DNA from: Sutcliffiella rhizosphaerae
GTDB lineage: Bacteria; Bacillota; Bacilli; Bacillales; Bacillaceae_I
Assembly (NCBI RefSeq): GCF_917563925.1
Contig: NZ_CAKJTJ010000007.1
Span: forward strand, 119,784-183,783
Reading direction: 5' to 3'
DNA: 64,000 nt
Below, in pieces: positions 18,858 to 28,296 of the stretch. Each line of letters starts with the position of its first letter. The stretch's first letter is position 1. The position numbers were made by a program, and so were the translations under genes. Under the pieces are notes generated by a model, which made no database searches, was not told the origin of the DNA, and saw only the letters and a program-made list of their open reading frames with translations.

Positions 18858-20063
18858 TTATTTTCCAAACAATTCTTGAAATTGGAACTTGTGCTCACTT
18901 GGTGCCTTTTCACTCATACGATAAATTTCTGCTCTTAATCCAGATCTACCTTTGATGGTGACTTGTTTTTTAGTTAAGCGAATCGTCCCCAATGCATATG
19001 GCACAAAAAATGGCTGAAATGTTCCAAGTGATAGCACACGTTCTTCTCCAGATGCTTTTTGGCGAATATACAAGTCATAATTCGCTTTAATTAGGTTTCC
19101 AACGATGCTAGTCACCTTATATTGGATATTCACCTCATATTCTTCATTTTCTTTCGTCATATAAATTAGTGGTGTTTGCAGTTTATGCTTCTGTATGTAT
19201 CCTATGGCAGATTCCATTTTCTCTTTTTCTAAATGGTCAAAATCTGTAATATATCTTAACCCATATATTAAACTATCTATAAATATTTGTTCTTTTTCAG
19301 GTTTAGACGATTGTTTAAATTTTTCATAATCAAAGATGGCAGGGGTATATTGAAACCAATCATCCTTTTGAAAGTTAATTTCAGTAGATTCCTCCAGTGA
19401 TCCAACTAACTCCAAAAAGATTTCCTGATAACGAGGCAATAAAATATCGTACCTACGAAGTACATCAGATATGATTATTTCAAGCATATTCTTGTAGTAA
19501 CCAACCTCTTCATCTTTATAGAAAAAATCATCCGCAATCCGTACTCCTATAAGCTCTGTATCTAAAGGTCTTGGATCTTTTCTAAAATTCTCTACTACTC
19601 TTAATCTGAAATTCGTCCTATTTTGTAGAGTGAGTTTCTTTTGGTTATTCTCTAAATATTTTAGAGCCTCCACTGAACTAGGTGCATTTTTGGTAGCTAC
19701 CATTATATCTTTAATAAGCCCTTCTACATCAAAATCAAATTCTTCTTTAGATGGAGCTTCAGGAATTCTAACTACTGCCTCTTGAATCATCTGCAAAGCA
19801 TGTTGAAATGTCTCAACTGACAAAACTTCATTTTCATTAAAGGTTGACAGAATCTCTACTTCGGGATGAACCCCATATGGCAGCCGTACTTTAGCTTCTC
19901 GTTTCTTCGAAGGATTGTTCAAAAACTTAAATGAAATACTATTGTAAACACTGCTGTAGTTATTCATAACAATCTGTTGATTTAAGAATATATTCAGAAC
20001 TTCTATTGTACGATTCGTTTCACTTTTATCCTTGTAATCATGGAAATAAAGATCGATTCTCAA
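18858..20063 (-). CDS. Hypothetical protein, 401 residues
   Basis: No family is recognised. The protein is soluble-looking, rich in charged residues and aromatic amino acids, with no signal peptide or membrane segment. The C-terminal third (NIQYKVTSIVGNLIKANYDLYIRQ, then LGTIRLTKKQVTIKGRSG) looks like a beta-rich domain; the middle is helical. It stands alone between glnQ and a HIT gene, with its own terminator, and has no counterpart in the B. subtilis yut block as I know it, so it may be an acquired gene. Confidence 0.7.
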   Translation of the reverse strand: MRIDLYFHDYKDKSETNRTIEVLNIFLNQQIVMNNYSSVYNSISFKFLNNPSKKREAKVRLPYGVHPEVEILSTFNENEVLSVETFQHALQMIQEAVVRIPEAPSKEEFDFDVEGLIKDIMVATKNAPSSVEALKYLENNQKKLTLQNRTNFRLRVVENFRKDPRPLDTELIGVRIADDFFYKDEEVGYYKNMLEIIISDVLRRYDILLPRYQEIFLELVGSLEESTEINFQKDDWFQYTPAIFDYEKFKQSSKPEKEQIFIDSLIYGLRYITDFDHLEKEKMESAIGYIQKHKLQTPLIYMTKENEEYEVNIQYKVTSIVGNLIKANYDLYIRQKASGEERVLSLGTFQPFFVPYALGTIRLTKKQVTIKGRSGLRAEIYRMSEKAPSEHKFQFQELFGK

Positions 20064-20437
20064 AATTTTACCCCATTCCGCATTTTTTCACTTCCAATTC
20101 TTATCATACTATTGAATATGGTGCTGTCCAAACAAAAATAAATACATTGAATACAATTAATAGGTTAAGTTTTGGGAGAGAAAATCCCTTTTGGTACGAT
20201 GATTCTTTATTATTGATTGTTGGTACAGAAAGCTAATTTTTGCTGAACAACATCATATTCCAAAATAAACCAGGCGAATAAAGCTTTATTTATCTTTTCA
20301 AAATCAATACAAAAACACTGGAATTTAATGTTAATATAAGTATAAGTAAATTCTTTGTTCGACTAACAAATCAGGTTTGTTTAACAAAGGAAAAGAACAA
20401 TTTATAAGAAAATCAAATGATATTTAGGAGGAATAAG
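20064..20437. other. Intergenic region between divergent genes
   Basis: About 370 bp, AT-rich. No credible gene or RNA element is seen. Confidence 0.5.
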
Positions 20438-20767
20438 ATGACTGAAGATTTTTATTGTGATGAAGTATTAAGTGGTAAAACACAAGTAAATAAAGTTTTT
20501 GAAACAGATAATGTACTAGCATACTATCATACAAGACCTTTTTATCCAGTCCATATTGTTGCAATTCCTAAGATACATATCCCATCTTTAATAGCATTGG
20601 AAGAAAGTGATAACGAATTATTGTTAGAGCTAATGGAAGTAATTAAAAAGGTTGCGACTATGGTTACTGAGGAAAACGAAGCTTGTAGAGTAATTACCAA
20701 CTTGGGGGATTATCAGGACTCCAAACATCTTCATTGGCATATAGTTTCTGGAGAACCATTAAGATAG
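20438..20767 (+). CDS. HIT-family protein
   Basis: A 109-residue histidine-triad protein (nucleotide hydrolase or transferase family). The triad is in HLHWHIVSG near the C-terminus, and the core helix-strand part includes FYPVHIVAIPKIHIPS. It starts at ATG 20438 with TAGGAGG 7 bp upstream, rather than at an earlier in-frame codon. It is not in an operon. Confidence 0.85.
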   Translation: MTEDFYCDEVLSGKTQVNKVFETDNVLAYYHTRPFYPVHIVAIPKIHIPSLIALEESDNELLLELMEVIKKVATMVTEENEACRVITNLGDYQDSKHLHWHIVSGEPLR

Positions 20768-20979
20768 CTTTAAATCTAACTGGTGCGATAGTTCAACAAG
20801 AGAAGTTTATTAGAGTAAATAACAACTGGGAATAACACCCTACTTCTTGTGTAAATAAAGTGTTTTTTATTCTGTGTATTATCTTTTCCTTACATAACTC
20901 GACCCGTTAGAATATTATCCGTAGTGAAACAAACTCCTTAAAAGAGGCATGATTTTTTTTCTACCTTTTCTGAGACATA

Positions 20980-21037
20980 AAAAAACCTTCTCATATAGTA
21001 ATGTAATTGTACATTAAACTATTGAGAAGGCTTTTTA
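20980..21037. terminator. Terminator of the IscA-like gene
   Basis: AAAAAGCCTTCTCA-ATAGT pairs with ACTATATGAGAAGGTTTTTT (one bulge) on the minus strand around an AATGTA/TACATT inner stem. It can also act on the plus strand. Confidence 0.75.
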
Positions 21038-21052
21038 AATAACTTAAATTCC

Positions 21053-21415
21053 TTAACACTCTTCCGGCTTCCCAGCTTCCGTCGCCGTTCTGAAGGAAGA
21101 ACCACACCCACAATTCGCAATCGCATTCGGGTTATCGATGGTGAAGCCGCCGCCCATCATCGACTGTTTAAAGTCAATTTTAACGTCTTGAAGAATTGGC
21201 TTGCTTTCATCATCGATTAGAATTTTTATGCCGTGTTGTTCATATTCTAGGTCTTTGTCGCCTTTTTCTTCTTCAAAGCCCATTCCATAGGATAGGCCGC
21301 TACATCCTCCGCCTTTAACTCCTACACGAAGAAAAACATTTTCGTTGCCGTGTTCTTTCATCATATCTTTTATTTGAAAAGCTGCCGCTTCCGTAATTGT
21401 AACTACTTGAGTCAT
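21053..21415 (-). CDS. yutM: HesB/IscA-type iron-sulfur cluster carrier
   Basis: A 120-residue A-type carrier that passes Fe-S clusters to target proteins. The three ligand cysteines are in GGGCSGLSY (near residue 34) and NCGCGSS (near residue 100). It starts at ATG 21415 with AGGAGGTG 6 bp upstream; the longer frame would start within that site. The symbol is by resemblance to B. subtilis YutM. Confidence 0.88.
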   Translation of the reverse strand: MTQVVTITEAAAFQIKDMMKEHGNENVFLRVGVKGGGCSGLSYGMGFEEEKGDKDLEYEQHGIKILIDDESKPILQDVKIDFKQSMMGGGFTIDNPNAIANCGCGSSFRTATEAGKPEEC

Positions 21416-21563
21416 AAATAACACCTCCTAAAGAATTTCCAAATCCTTTGTTCTATTATAACTTTTAATGGAGAGGTTCTCAATTTTACTGCTTTCCATA
21501 GTATATGCAAGTAGGGCAAGCAGTGGTGTGCCATTATTCAAATGCTGTGTACAACTTTAATAA

Positions 21564-21597
21564 AGGCTGTTTTCGCAAACTTTGTTGCTTTATCGAA
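21564..21597 (+). repeat. Dispersed intergenic repeat, copy 1
   Basis: GGCTGTTTTCGCAAACTTTG and the following TTGCTTT are shared with the complement of 46953-46991 (GGCTGTTTTCGAAGAACTTT, then GTTGCTTT). Both copies are intergenic. Confidence 0.55.
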
Positions 21598-21689
21598 TTT
21601 TAATAAAAAATCATAATAATAGCTGCTGTCGTGCTCTTTTCCTTCCATTTAGTATAAATTAAAGGTCAAGTTTTCAAGCAACATGCAGA

Positions 21690-21717
21690 TAAAAAGTCAA
21701 GAAGTCGACTTTTTATA
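21690..21717 (-). terminator. dapF terminator
   Basis: ATAAAAAGTC and GACTTTTTAT form a stem around AAGAAGTC, close downstream of dapF. Confidence 0.6.
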
Positions 21718-21748
21718 GGAAGTAGCAGCAATCTTTCAGAAAAGAGCC

Positions 21749-22603
21749 TTAATAAAAGAAAGTTCCGGTGCAGATTGTTGCTGCTGGACCACGCATTTTG
21801 ACTGTCCCATCTTCTGTCCAAGTTATGAATAGATCACCACCGGCAAGATGTACAACGGTTTCTTCGTTTTTATGTGTTTTACCATTAAGAACAGAAGCCA
21901 CTACTGCGGCACATGCTCCAGTACCACATGCTTGTGTAATTCCTGAACCTCTTTCCCACACACGAAAATGCAGCTCTGTATTTGACACTATTTCTATAAA
22001 CTCTACATTTACTCCTTCTGGAAAACGTGGATCTTTTTCCACTACAGGTCCTAATGTCGTGAGTGGAGCTTTTGAAATATCGTCTACATAAAAAATGACA
22101 TGTGGATTCCCCATAGATACTGTTGTGATAGAGTATTTTTCTCCTTCAACTTCAAATGGTTCTGCCACTATCATCTCTTTTTCTTCCATTATAATTGGAA
22201 TGTCTTTTGATGATAATCTTGGCTGTCCCATATCAACAGTAACATTGAATACTTTGCCATTTTCGACTTCTACTTCTGCTTCCACACATCCAGATAATGT
22301 CTCAATTTGAAAAGTAGTCTCTTGAACTAGACCGTGTTCATATGCATACTTTGCTACACAGCGAAGGCCATTTCCACAGTTTTTTCCTTCAGAACCATCA
22401 TTATTAAATATTCTCATTTTAACTGGGGCAATATCAGAAGGACAAATAAGAATCATTCCATCTGATCCAATTCCAGTATGAATATCAGACACTTGAACGG
22501 AAAGTTGGGATAATTCGTTCTCCTCCAAGCTTTCTTCAAACATATTTACATATATATAATTGTTTCCTAATCCGTGCATCTTAGTGAATTGAAAGGAGCG
22601 CAT
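21749..22603 (-). CDS. dapF: Diaminopimelate epimerase
   Basis: Converts LL- to meso-diaminopimelate for lysine and peptidoglycan synthesis. At 284 residues it is full length. Both catalytic cysteines are visible: NCGNGLRC near residue 74 and [10 protein letters not shown] near residue 223. The start [20 protein letters not shown] is the classic N-terminus. In B. subtilis this is yutL, beside yutK and yutM. Confidence 0.95.
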   Translation of the reverse strand: MRSFQFTKMHGLGNNYIYVNMFEESLEENELSQLSVQVSDIHTGIGSDGMILICPSDIAPVKMRIFNNDGSEGKNCGNGLRCVAKYAYEHGLVQETTFQIETLSGCVEAEVEVENGKVFNVTVDMGQPRLSSKDIPIIMEEKEMIVAEPFEVEGEKYSITTVSMGNPHVIFYVDDISKAPLTTLGPVVEKDPRFPEGVNVEFIEIVSNTELHFRVWERGSGITQACGTGACAAVVASVLNGKTHKNEETVVHLAGGDLFITWTEDGTVKMRGPAATICTGTFFY

Positions 22604-22693
22604 ATATACTTATTCCTCCAAATAATAATTTCTATTTCTTCAAGTATAAATACATAGAAGATTGAACACAATAGAAATATCCCCCGTTTTATA

Positions 22694-22749
22694 TGAAAAA
22701 CCCATGTATCCAATGTTTCAATTCGAAACAGGATAACATGGGTTTTTCT
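22694..22749 (-). terminator. yutK terminator
   Basis: GAAAAACCCATGTTATCC pairs with GGAT-ACATGGGTTTTTC (one bulge) around a long loop, between yutK and dapF on the minus strand. Confidence 0.7.
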
Positions 22750-22772
22750 AGTTTTAATGAAGGGTTAAAATA

Positions 22773-24005
22773 TTAGAACAAGAACATACCTGCAATTGCA
22801 GCACTTAAGAAATTAGAAAGAGTACCTGCGATGATGGCACGTATACCTAATTTTGCAATGTCAGGACGACGACTTGGTGCTAAATTCCCTAATCCCCCTA
22901 ATAGGATACCAAGAGAAGAAAGGTTGGCAAATCCACAAAGTGCAAAGGAAATAACAGCGATGGATTTATCACTGAACATGTCAAACTGACCGGAAAAAGT
23001 GGTATAAGCGACAAATTCATTTAACACAAGTTTTTGTCCAATTAAGTTACCAGCAGCTACTGCTTCACTCCAAGGAATACCGATAACAAAGGCAAATGGT
23101 GCAAATATATATCCTAAAATAAAATCAAGAGTAAGCTGTGGAACACCAAACCAGCTACCAATTCCCCCCATAATACCGTTAATCAATGCGATGATTGCAA
23201 TGAAGGCTAGTAACATTGCTCCTACATTTAAAGCAAGCTTTAAGCCATCAGATGCACCTCTTGCCGCAGCATCTATTACGTTTGTAGGTTTTTCGTCTTC
23301 AGTGTCTACAACAGAAGCATTTTCTGAAGTTGCAGGATCTTTCGTTTCTGGTACAAGCATTTTTGCCATGATTAAACCACCAGGTGCTGCCATAAAGCTT
23401 GCAGCGAGTAAATACTCCAATGGTACACCTAGCGCTGCATAACCGAATAGAACAGAACCAGCCACAGATGCTAGTCCACCTGTCATAACGGCAAAAAGCT
23501 CGGATTTAGTCATGCCTGCAAGGTATGGACGAATTACTAACGGCGCTTCCGTTTGTCCAACGAAAATATTCGCAGAAGCGGAAAGTGATTCTGCTTTGCT
23601 TGTCCCTAAAAGCTTTGCAAGTCCACCACCAATTAAATTAATGACGATTTGCATGACACCAATATAATAAAGTACGGAAATTAAGGCAGAGAAGAAAATG
23701 ATGATAGTCAAGACATGGAACGCAAATACAAATCCTGTTGCCTCTCCTGGATTACCTAATACTGGGCCAAATAAAAACCCTATTCCTTCATTAGCATAGT
23801 TAATGATATTTTGTACAAGGTTTGTTATTTTTAAGAAAACAGCTCTTCCTGCTTCCCATTTTAAAACAATAAATGCAAATAATAATTGAATGGCTAATCC
23901 ACCCAAAATAGTACGGACTTTGATCTTTCTCTTGTTTTCAGATAAAAGAAATGCAATTGCAAATACAACTGCAATCCCCATTAATCCCCAAAGGAAATTA
24001 TTCAT
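22773..24005 (-). CDS. yutK: NupC-family concentrative nucleoside transporter
   Basis: A 410-residue membrane protein of the CNT family that imports nucleosides with protons or sodium. Family marks are GQTEAPLVIRPYL near residue 175, MTGGLASVAGSV, and FALCGFANLSSLGI near residue 355. The start is ATG 24005 (MNNFLWGLMGIAVV) with AGAGGTG 6 bp upstream; the longer frame has no such site. A cre-like site lies about 80 bp upstream. Confidence 0.9.
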   Translation of the reverse strand: MNNFLWGLMGIAVVFAIAFLLSENKRKIKVRTILGGLAIQLLFAFIVLKWEAGRAVFLKITNLVQNIINYANEGIGFLFGPVLGNPGEATGFVFAFHVLTIIIFFSALISVLYYIGVMQIVINLIGGGLAKLLGTSKAESLSASANIFVGQTEAPLVIRPYLAGMTKSELFAVMTGGLASVAGSVLFGYAALGVPLEYLLAASFMAAPGGLIMAKMLVPETKDPATSENASVVDTEDEKPTNVIDAAARGASDGLKLALNVGAMLLAFIAIIALINGIMGGIGSWFGVPQLTLDFILGYIFAPFAFVIGIPWSEAVAAGNLIGQKLVLNEFVAYTTFSGQFDMFSDKSIAVISFALCGFANLSSLGILLGGLGNLAPSRRPDIAKLGIRAIIAGTLSNFLSAAIAGMFLF

Positions 24006-24085
24006 AAAATTCACCTCTATTAGAAATTTCTGCAAGTTGTTTGTCGTCTGACATCTAACCATCACCACTACACTTTACTACGAAA

Positions 24086-24099
24086 TGAAAGCGTTTGAA
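24086..24099. promoter_or_regulatory. Possible cre site upstream of yutK
   Basis: TGAAAGCGTTTGAA resembles the CcpA consensus at about 12 of 14 positions. Carbon control of a nucleoside importer would be sensible; binding is inferred. Confidence 0.3.
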
Positions 24100-24284
24100 A
24101 GAACTTTTTTTTGTAAATATGTAACAATACGAATTTATAGTGCTCCTTTTAAATAAATTCCCCAACTTTTAGAAATTAATGTACGGATTCATGAAATTCC
24201 GCAATTGTTTTATAGGTCTTTTACACTTATTTATTTCCAAATCGGGAATACTAATGGTTCTTTAGTACCTATTTCGGCATATAA

Positions 24285-24319
24285 AAAAGAACAGCCCCTT
24301 AAACGAAGGGCTGTTCTTA
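24285..24319 (-). terminator. yuzB terminator
   Basis: AAGAACAGCCCTT / AAGGGGCTGTTCTT with T6 on the minus strand, overlapping the yuzB stop. Confidence 0.8.
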
Positions 24320-24562
24320 AAACATAGGATTTTCTTCCAAATAAATATATATGTTATCCACCAGCTGTTCAGGTGTCTCACCTGCCACAACATCACCGTT
24401 GACAAGAGCAAAAAGTTGATCAAAGCATTTGCCACAATATCCTAAACAGCCGTATTCGACTATATCAAGGTTTGGGTCCTTTTCCAACTCTTCTCTAGCT
24501 TTTTGTGATCCACTGGCCAGATTACTTATACAAAATTCGATGATTGGCTTCAATATTTTCAC
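24317..24562 (-). CDS. yuzB: YuzB family protein (DUF1450)
   Basis: An 81-residue protein with a cysteine pattern like thioredoxin-fold ferredoxins: an early FCISNLASG and then [21 protein letters not shown] metal or cluster site is plausible. The function is unknown. It is conserved beside yutJ in Bacillus. Confidence 0.85.
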   Translation of the reverse strand: MKILKPIIEFCISNLASGSQKAREELEKDPNLDIVEYGCLGYCGKCFDQLFALVNGDVVAGETPEQLVDNIYIYLEENPMF

Positions 24563-24846
24563 CTCTCTATTGCACTTTCATGCTACCTTTTTTCCCTGTC
24601 AACGTCAATAATGAAGACTTGTTTTCACAAAACATTTTTGGAAAGAATGTTGTTATTTTGTCATAATTTCGATATACTTTTAATGTTATTTTATTTAATC
24701 GTGTTATACATTTTATTGAATGAAAGCGCAATTTTATCATATTATGTTTGCTTTTTCACATATAGGTTTACTTAGAATACTAGATTAGTAAAAAAATAAT
24801 GACACTTTAGAGATCTTTACTAGCTTGAAAAGGGGTTTTGGCTGCT

Positions 24847-25914
24847 ATGAAAAAACTTGTTGTGCTCGGTGCTGGATACGGTGGAATGCGAATATTACAT
24901 CGCTTGCTTCCCAATCAATTACCTGCTGATGTTGAGGTTGTATTAGTAGATCGCGCACCATACCATAGTTTAAAAACAGAATTTTATGCACTTGCTGCGG
25001 GAACGATTTCAGACCACCATGTACGGGTATCTTTCCCTGAACATGAAAGGCTTTCTGTAAAATACGGAGAAGTGACAAAAGTTGATATAGAGGGAAAAAC
25101 AATACATTTTGAAGACGGTAGTACTCTTAACTTTGATGATTTAGTGATTGGTCTTGGCTGTGAGGATAAGTATCACAATATTCCAGGTGCAGAAGAGCAT
25201 ACCTATAGTATCCAAACCATTAATAAATCCCGCAAGGCTTATCAAGCACTAAATGATCTTCCTGCAAACAAAGTAGTAGCAATAGTTGGCGGAGGGTTAA
25301 GTGGAGTAGAGATTGCTAGTGAGCTACACGAGAGCCGTCCCGATTTAACCGTTAAACTATTCGATCGTGGAAATATCATCTTATCCAGCTTTCCAGAAAG
25401 ACTTAGCAAGTATGTTCAAAATTGGTTTGAAACACATGGTGTAGAAGTGGTGAATAGCTCCAATATTACCTGTGTCGAGGAAAACACATTATTTAACCAT
25501 GGTGAGCCTGTTCATTGTGATGTTATTGTATGGACAGCAGGTATCCAGCCGAACAAAGTGGTACGGGAGCTTGATGTCGAAAAAGATAATCAAGGTCGTG
25601 TTGTCTTAACAAAACAACATAACATTCCTGGTTTTGAGAATGTCTATGTTGTAGGTGATTGTGCAAGCTTACCTCACGCTCCAAGTGCCCAGCTTGCAGA
25701 GGGACAAGCAGAACAAATCGTTCAAGTTTTACAAAAACGTTGGAACGGTGAAGCTCCTCCAGAAGAATTCCCTGCAATCAAGCTTAAAGGCGTTTTAGGT
25801 TCACTTGGTAAAAAGCACGGTTTTGGACTAGTTAATGAACGTCCTTTAACTGGAAGGGTTGCCAGGTTGTTAAAGTCAGGGATATTGTGGATGTATAAGT
25901 ATCATAATGGGTAA
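24847..25914 (+). CDS. yutJ: YutJ, NADH dehydrogenase-like flavoprotein
   Basis: A 355-residue FAD/NAD(P) oxidoreductase related to yumB. FAD motif LVVLGAGYGGMRIL at the start, second nucleotide motif AIVGGGLSGVEIA near residue 150, and VYVVGDCASLPHAPSAQLAEGQA near residue 265. ATG 24847 is preferred over TTG 24838, which lies too close to AAAAGGGG. Divergent from yuzB. Substrate unknown. Confidence 0.85.
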   Translation: MKKLVVLGAGYGGMRILHRLLPNQLPADVEVVLVDRAPYHSLKTEFYALAAGTISDHHVRVSFPEHERLSVKYGEVTKVDIEGKTIHFEDGSTLNFDDLVIGLGCEDKYHNIPGAEEHTYSIQTINKSRKAYQALNDLPANKVVAIVGGGLSGVEIASELHESRPDLTVKLFDRGNIILSSFPERLSKYVQNWFETHGVEVVNSSNITCVEENTLFNHGEPVHCDVIVWTAGIQPNKVVRELDVEKDNQGRVVLTKQHNIPGFENVYVVGDCASLPHAPSAQLAEGQAEQIVQVLQKRWNGEAPPEEFPAIKLKGVLGSLGKKHGFGLVNERPLTGRVARLLKSGILWMYKYHNG

Positions 25915-25992
25915 TGTTCATAAGTCTATAAACATTAACTATTTATTTTCACTTTTTCATTTACCTACAAAAATCTAATTGAATTAGTTATT

Positions 25993-26028
25993 ACACCCTT
26001 CTTGACTGTCAAGAAGGGTTGTTTTCTT
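25993..26028 (+). terminator. yutJ terminator
   Basis: ACCCTTCTTGA CTG TCAAGAAGGGT followed by GTTTTCTTT. Confidence 0.8.
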
Positions 26029-26129
26029 TAACTATTAAATTTAGTCTATTTAAATTTACCTTTTTTACACTTCATTGGGAATATTATGTTAAAATAAACA
26101 GAGTATAATATTATATACGGGGATTTACT

Positions 26130-26858
26130 ATGAAGAAAGAAAAAATTAAAAAACCATTCTATAAAAAATGGTGGGTTTGGCTAATAGCTGTCATTATAGT
26201 GATAGGAATTGCAATTGGCGGTACTGAAGATCCTGTAGCAGAATCCGGTTCAACGCCTGCATCCACTGACACGCAAAACAATCAAAATGACTCATCCGAC
26301 AATAATGATTCTTCTGATGATGGTGAAGATACAAATGAAGAAGGGGCAACTGAGGAACCAAGTGGGCAAACATTTACTAATGGAACTTACTTAGTTGGTG
26401 AAGATATTGAAGCTGGTCTATACCGTGCAGTAGCAACTGGATTTGCAGGTATGGCTTATGTTGAAAGAGCTAGCGATGTATCTATGGAATTTGATGATAT
26501 CATTGCCAATATTGTTTTGACTGGCGATGGCTACGTTGAAATCTTAGAAGGTGATGTTGCAGTTAAAATTCAAGGTGCAGAGTTAACCAAAGTAGTTTAT
26601 GAAGAATTAGAGAAGAACATCCAAGCAGAGGTAGAGGATGGTATATACCTTGTTGGGATAGATATTGAACCAGGTCAATATAAAGTAGAAGTAACAGACA
26701 CAGTTACTGGTATGGCGTATGTTGAAAGAGCAAGTAGAGTTTCAATGGGATTTGAAGACATTATAGCAAATGAGATTTTTGAAGGACAAGGCTATGTTAA
26801 TGTAAGTGAATCAGATTTTGCAGTTAAAGTACAAGGTGCAAAATTAATAAAGAACTAG
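26130..26858 (+). CDS. Membrane-anchored protein with two tandem copies of a beta-rich domain
   Basis: A 242-residue protein. Residues 1-12 are strongly basic, followed by a membrane anchor (WWVWLIAVIIVIGIAIGG). An acidic and Ser/Asn/Asp-rich linker covers about 35-78. Then come two homologous domains of about 70 residues: one opens GTYLVGEDIEAGLYRAVATG and the other GIYLVGIDIEPGQYKVEV. Both contain GMAYVERAS, FxDIIAN and a final AVKxQGAxL block. It probably faces outside, anchored by the N-terminus. The function is unknown. It is a single gene with its own terminator. Confidence 0.75.
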   Translation: MKKEKIKKPFYKKWWVWLIAVIIVIGIAIGGTEDPVAESGSTPASTDTQNNQNDSSDNNDSSDDGEDTNEEGATEEPSGQTFTNGTYLVGEDIEAGLYRAVATGFAGMAYVERASDVSMEFDDIIANIVLTGDGYVEILEGDVAVKIQGAELTKVVYEELEKNIQAEVEDGIYLVGIDIEPGQYKVEVTDTVTGMAYVERASRVSMGFEDIIANEIFEGQGYVNVSESDFAVKVQGAKLIKN

Positions 26859-26866
26859 TATAAAAG

Positions 26867-26898
26867 GAAAGCCCCTCTCTCAATTGAGAAGGGCTTTA
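26867..26898 (+). terminator. Terminator after the tandem-domain gene
   Basis: AAAGCCCCTCTCTCAATTGAGAAGGGCTTT hairpin positions 26868-26898, then TAAT. Confidence 0.75.
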
Positions 26899-27104
26899 AT
26901 AATGGATTATGAAATAATATGCACATCCACTTCTAGTTCGTATTCTGGAATTTGAATCTACCCCATTGCTTTCTTATAATCCAAAGACGATTAAATTACC
27001 TTAAATACTTACCTTTAACCCAATGTTCTAAAAGCCTATAATAAAATTTTTGAAATCGAGGAGAAATGGGTAAAGAGCGAACAATTTCGCCCTCTATCCC
27101 TTTG

Positions 27105-27431
27105 TTATGAAGCAGTATAGCCATACTTCTCCATTTCCATATAAACGGTTTTTAGTTTAGGATTGCCTTCCCCAACAATCTCACCTTCTATGACAACTAC
27201 CGGATAAAACATATCCTCATCCACTACTCTTTTAGCAAAATCCTTTTTTGCCTCTTCACAATTTTCTGTATTAAAAATATCTATATAAGAGATGGAAAAA
27301 TCTTGACCAGGAAACTTTCTTGCTACCGCAGCTTCAAGCCATTCGTAAGTTTCCTTTGCTGATGGAAGGTTCACACAGCTTGGACATAGCACCTCTGCAC
27401 CGTATACGCAAATTTCAACGATTTTTTTCAT
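27105..27431 (-). CDS. yuzD: YuzD family protein (DUF1462)
   Basis: A 108-residue thioredoxin-like small protein. The N-terminus MKKIVEICVYGAEVLCPSCV holds a CPSC pair, and FYPVVVIEGEIVGEGNP resembles the cis-proline and glutaredoxin-like loop. The role is unknown. ATG 27431 is chosen with GGGAG upstream; an in-frame ATG 9 bases earlier is an alternative. Confidence 0.82.
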   Translation of the reverse strand: MKKIVEICVYGAEVLCPSCVNLPSAKETYEWLEAAVARKFPGQDFSISYIDIFNTENCEEAKKDFAKRVVDEDMFYPVVVIEGEIVGEGNPKLKTVYMEMEKYGYTAS

Positions 27432-28018
27432 AGATGTCATCTCCCAACTACTACAGGTTTTTCTCCATTTTACCTTAAAACGCTTACTTTTCATAAAATA
27501 TTTTACTTTATGTAAGATTTTCAAGCATTTAAATTAAAGGAGTTCAAGTTTTTCAGCCAGTTTGTTTGTTTTTAAATTAACTGTCGCCGCCTTTCGAGCT
27601 CTTTCAGAAACCTTTGGTGGTCTTGTGCAAAGCTTTGATGCTATTACCTAAACTTTTCGAGGTGTTCGACGAACCTTTGATGGTGTTTAGAAAACCTTTA
27701 AAAATCCCACTAGTCAAAGGATTTCAAACAGAAAGCAATTTTGAATCGCCGTCACCTTTCGAGGTATTCGGGAAACCTTAAGTAATCTTTTGCAAAATTT
27801 TAATGCAATTCTCCAAACCTAATCCAAGAAATGCTCTTTTGAAAACCTTTGGAGGCACCACTCACCTAGTAAAAATTAGAATTCAACTTACTTACATTAA
27901 ATAACCACAATTAAGTTAATGAAAACAGTAAGTTTCCTAAAAAGACCCAGTGCAGAGCGATAGATTTTTTCAGTTATTTTCTTTATAATAGAATTATGTA
28001 AGGAAAGGAGCGATAACT
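27432..28018. other. Long intergenic region between divergent yuzD and yutI
   Basis: About 590 bp without a gene. A 21-bp periodic array (27590-27817) fills its middle. The last 100 bp before yutI should hold the yutI promoter (TATAAT-like at 27983). Confidence 0.65.
27590..27817. repeat. Degenerate 21-bp tandem array in two blocks
   Basis: Block one has five contiguous 21-bp units at 27590, 27611, 27632, 27653 and 27674. Block two has three at 27755, 27776 and 27797. The consensus is about CCTTTGATGGT-TTN3-AAA, always opening with a C/T-rich CCTTT and closing with AAA. Further partial units flank the blocks up to about 27865. No reading frame uses them. Confidence 0.75.
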
Positions 28019-28249
28019 ATGGCTGATATTAATGAGCAAGTTCAGGAAGTACTAGATAAATTACGTCCGTTTCTTTTACGTGATGGAGGGGACTGCGAAC
28101 TTGTAGATGTGGAGGACGGCATTGTAAAATTGCGTCTTCTTGGTGCATGTGGTTCATGCCCAAGTTCTACTATTACTCTAAAAGCAGGTATTGAGCGTGC
28201 TTTACTTGAAGAAGTTCCAGGTATCGTTGAAGTAGAACAAGTATTTTAA
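28019..28249 (+). CDS. yutI: NifU C-terminal-domain Fe-S scaffold/carrier
   Basis: A 76-residue Nfu-type protein that holds and delivers Fe-S clusters. The ligand pair is GACGSCPSS near residue 45, and the family block [19 protein letters not shown] precedes it. Good GGAGCG site before the ATG. It stands alone with a strong terminator. Confidence 0.93.
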   Translation: MADINEQVQEVLDKLRPFLLRDGGDCELVDVEDGIVKLRLLGACGSCPSSTITLKAGIERALLEEVPGIVEVEQVF

Positions 28250-28255
28250 TAAGTA

Positions 28256-28296
28256 AAAACCGGAAAGCTGGCAATTTGTCAGCTTTCCGGTTTTTT
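28256..28296. terminator. Terminator between yutI and thrB
   Basis: AAAAACCGGAAAGCTG / CAGCTTTCCGGTTTTTT; strong on both strands and shared by the converging genes. Confidence 0.88.

Larger units (their letters stand above)
21425..21748. other. Intergenic region with a dispersed repeat and a terminator
   Basis: No gene is seen. A repeat at 21564-21597 recurs inverted near 46953-46991, and a terminator for dapF lies at 21690-21717; both are listed separately. Confidence 0.6.

Noticed and set aside
26900..26990. Gene remnant on the minus strand (IPEYELEVDVHIIS then stop)
   Set aside because: Only about 16 codons are open and no family can be recognised.
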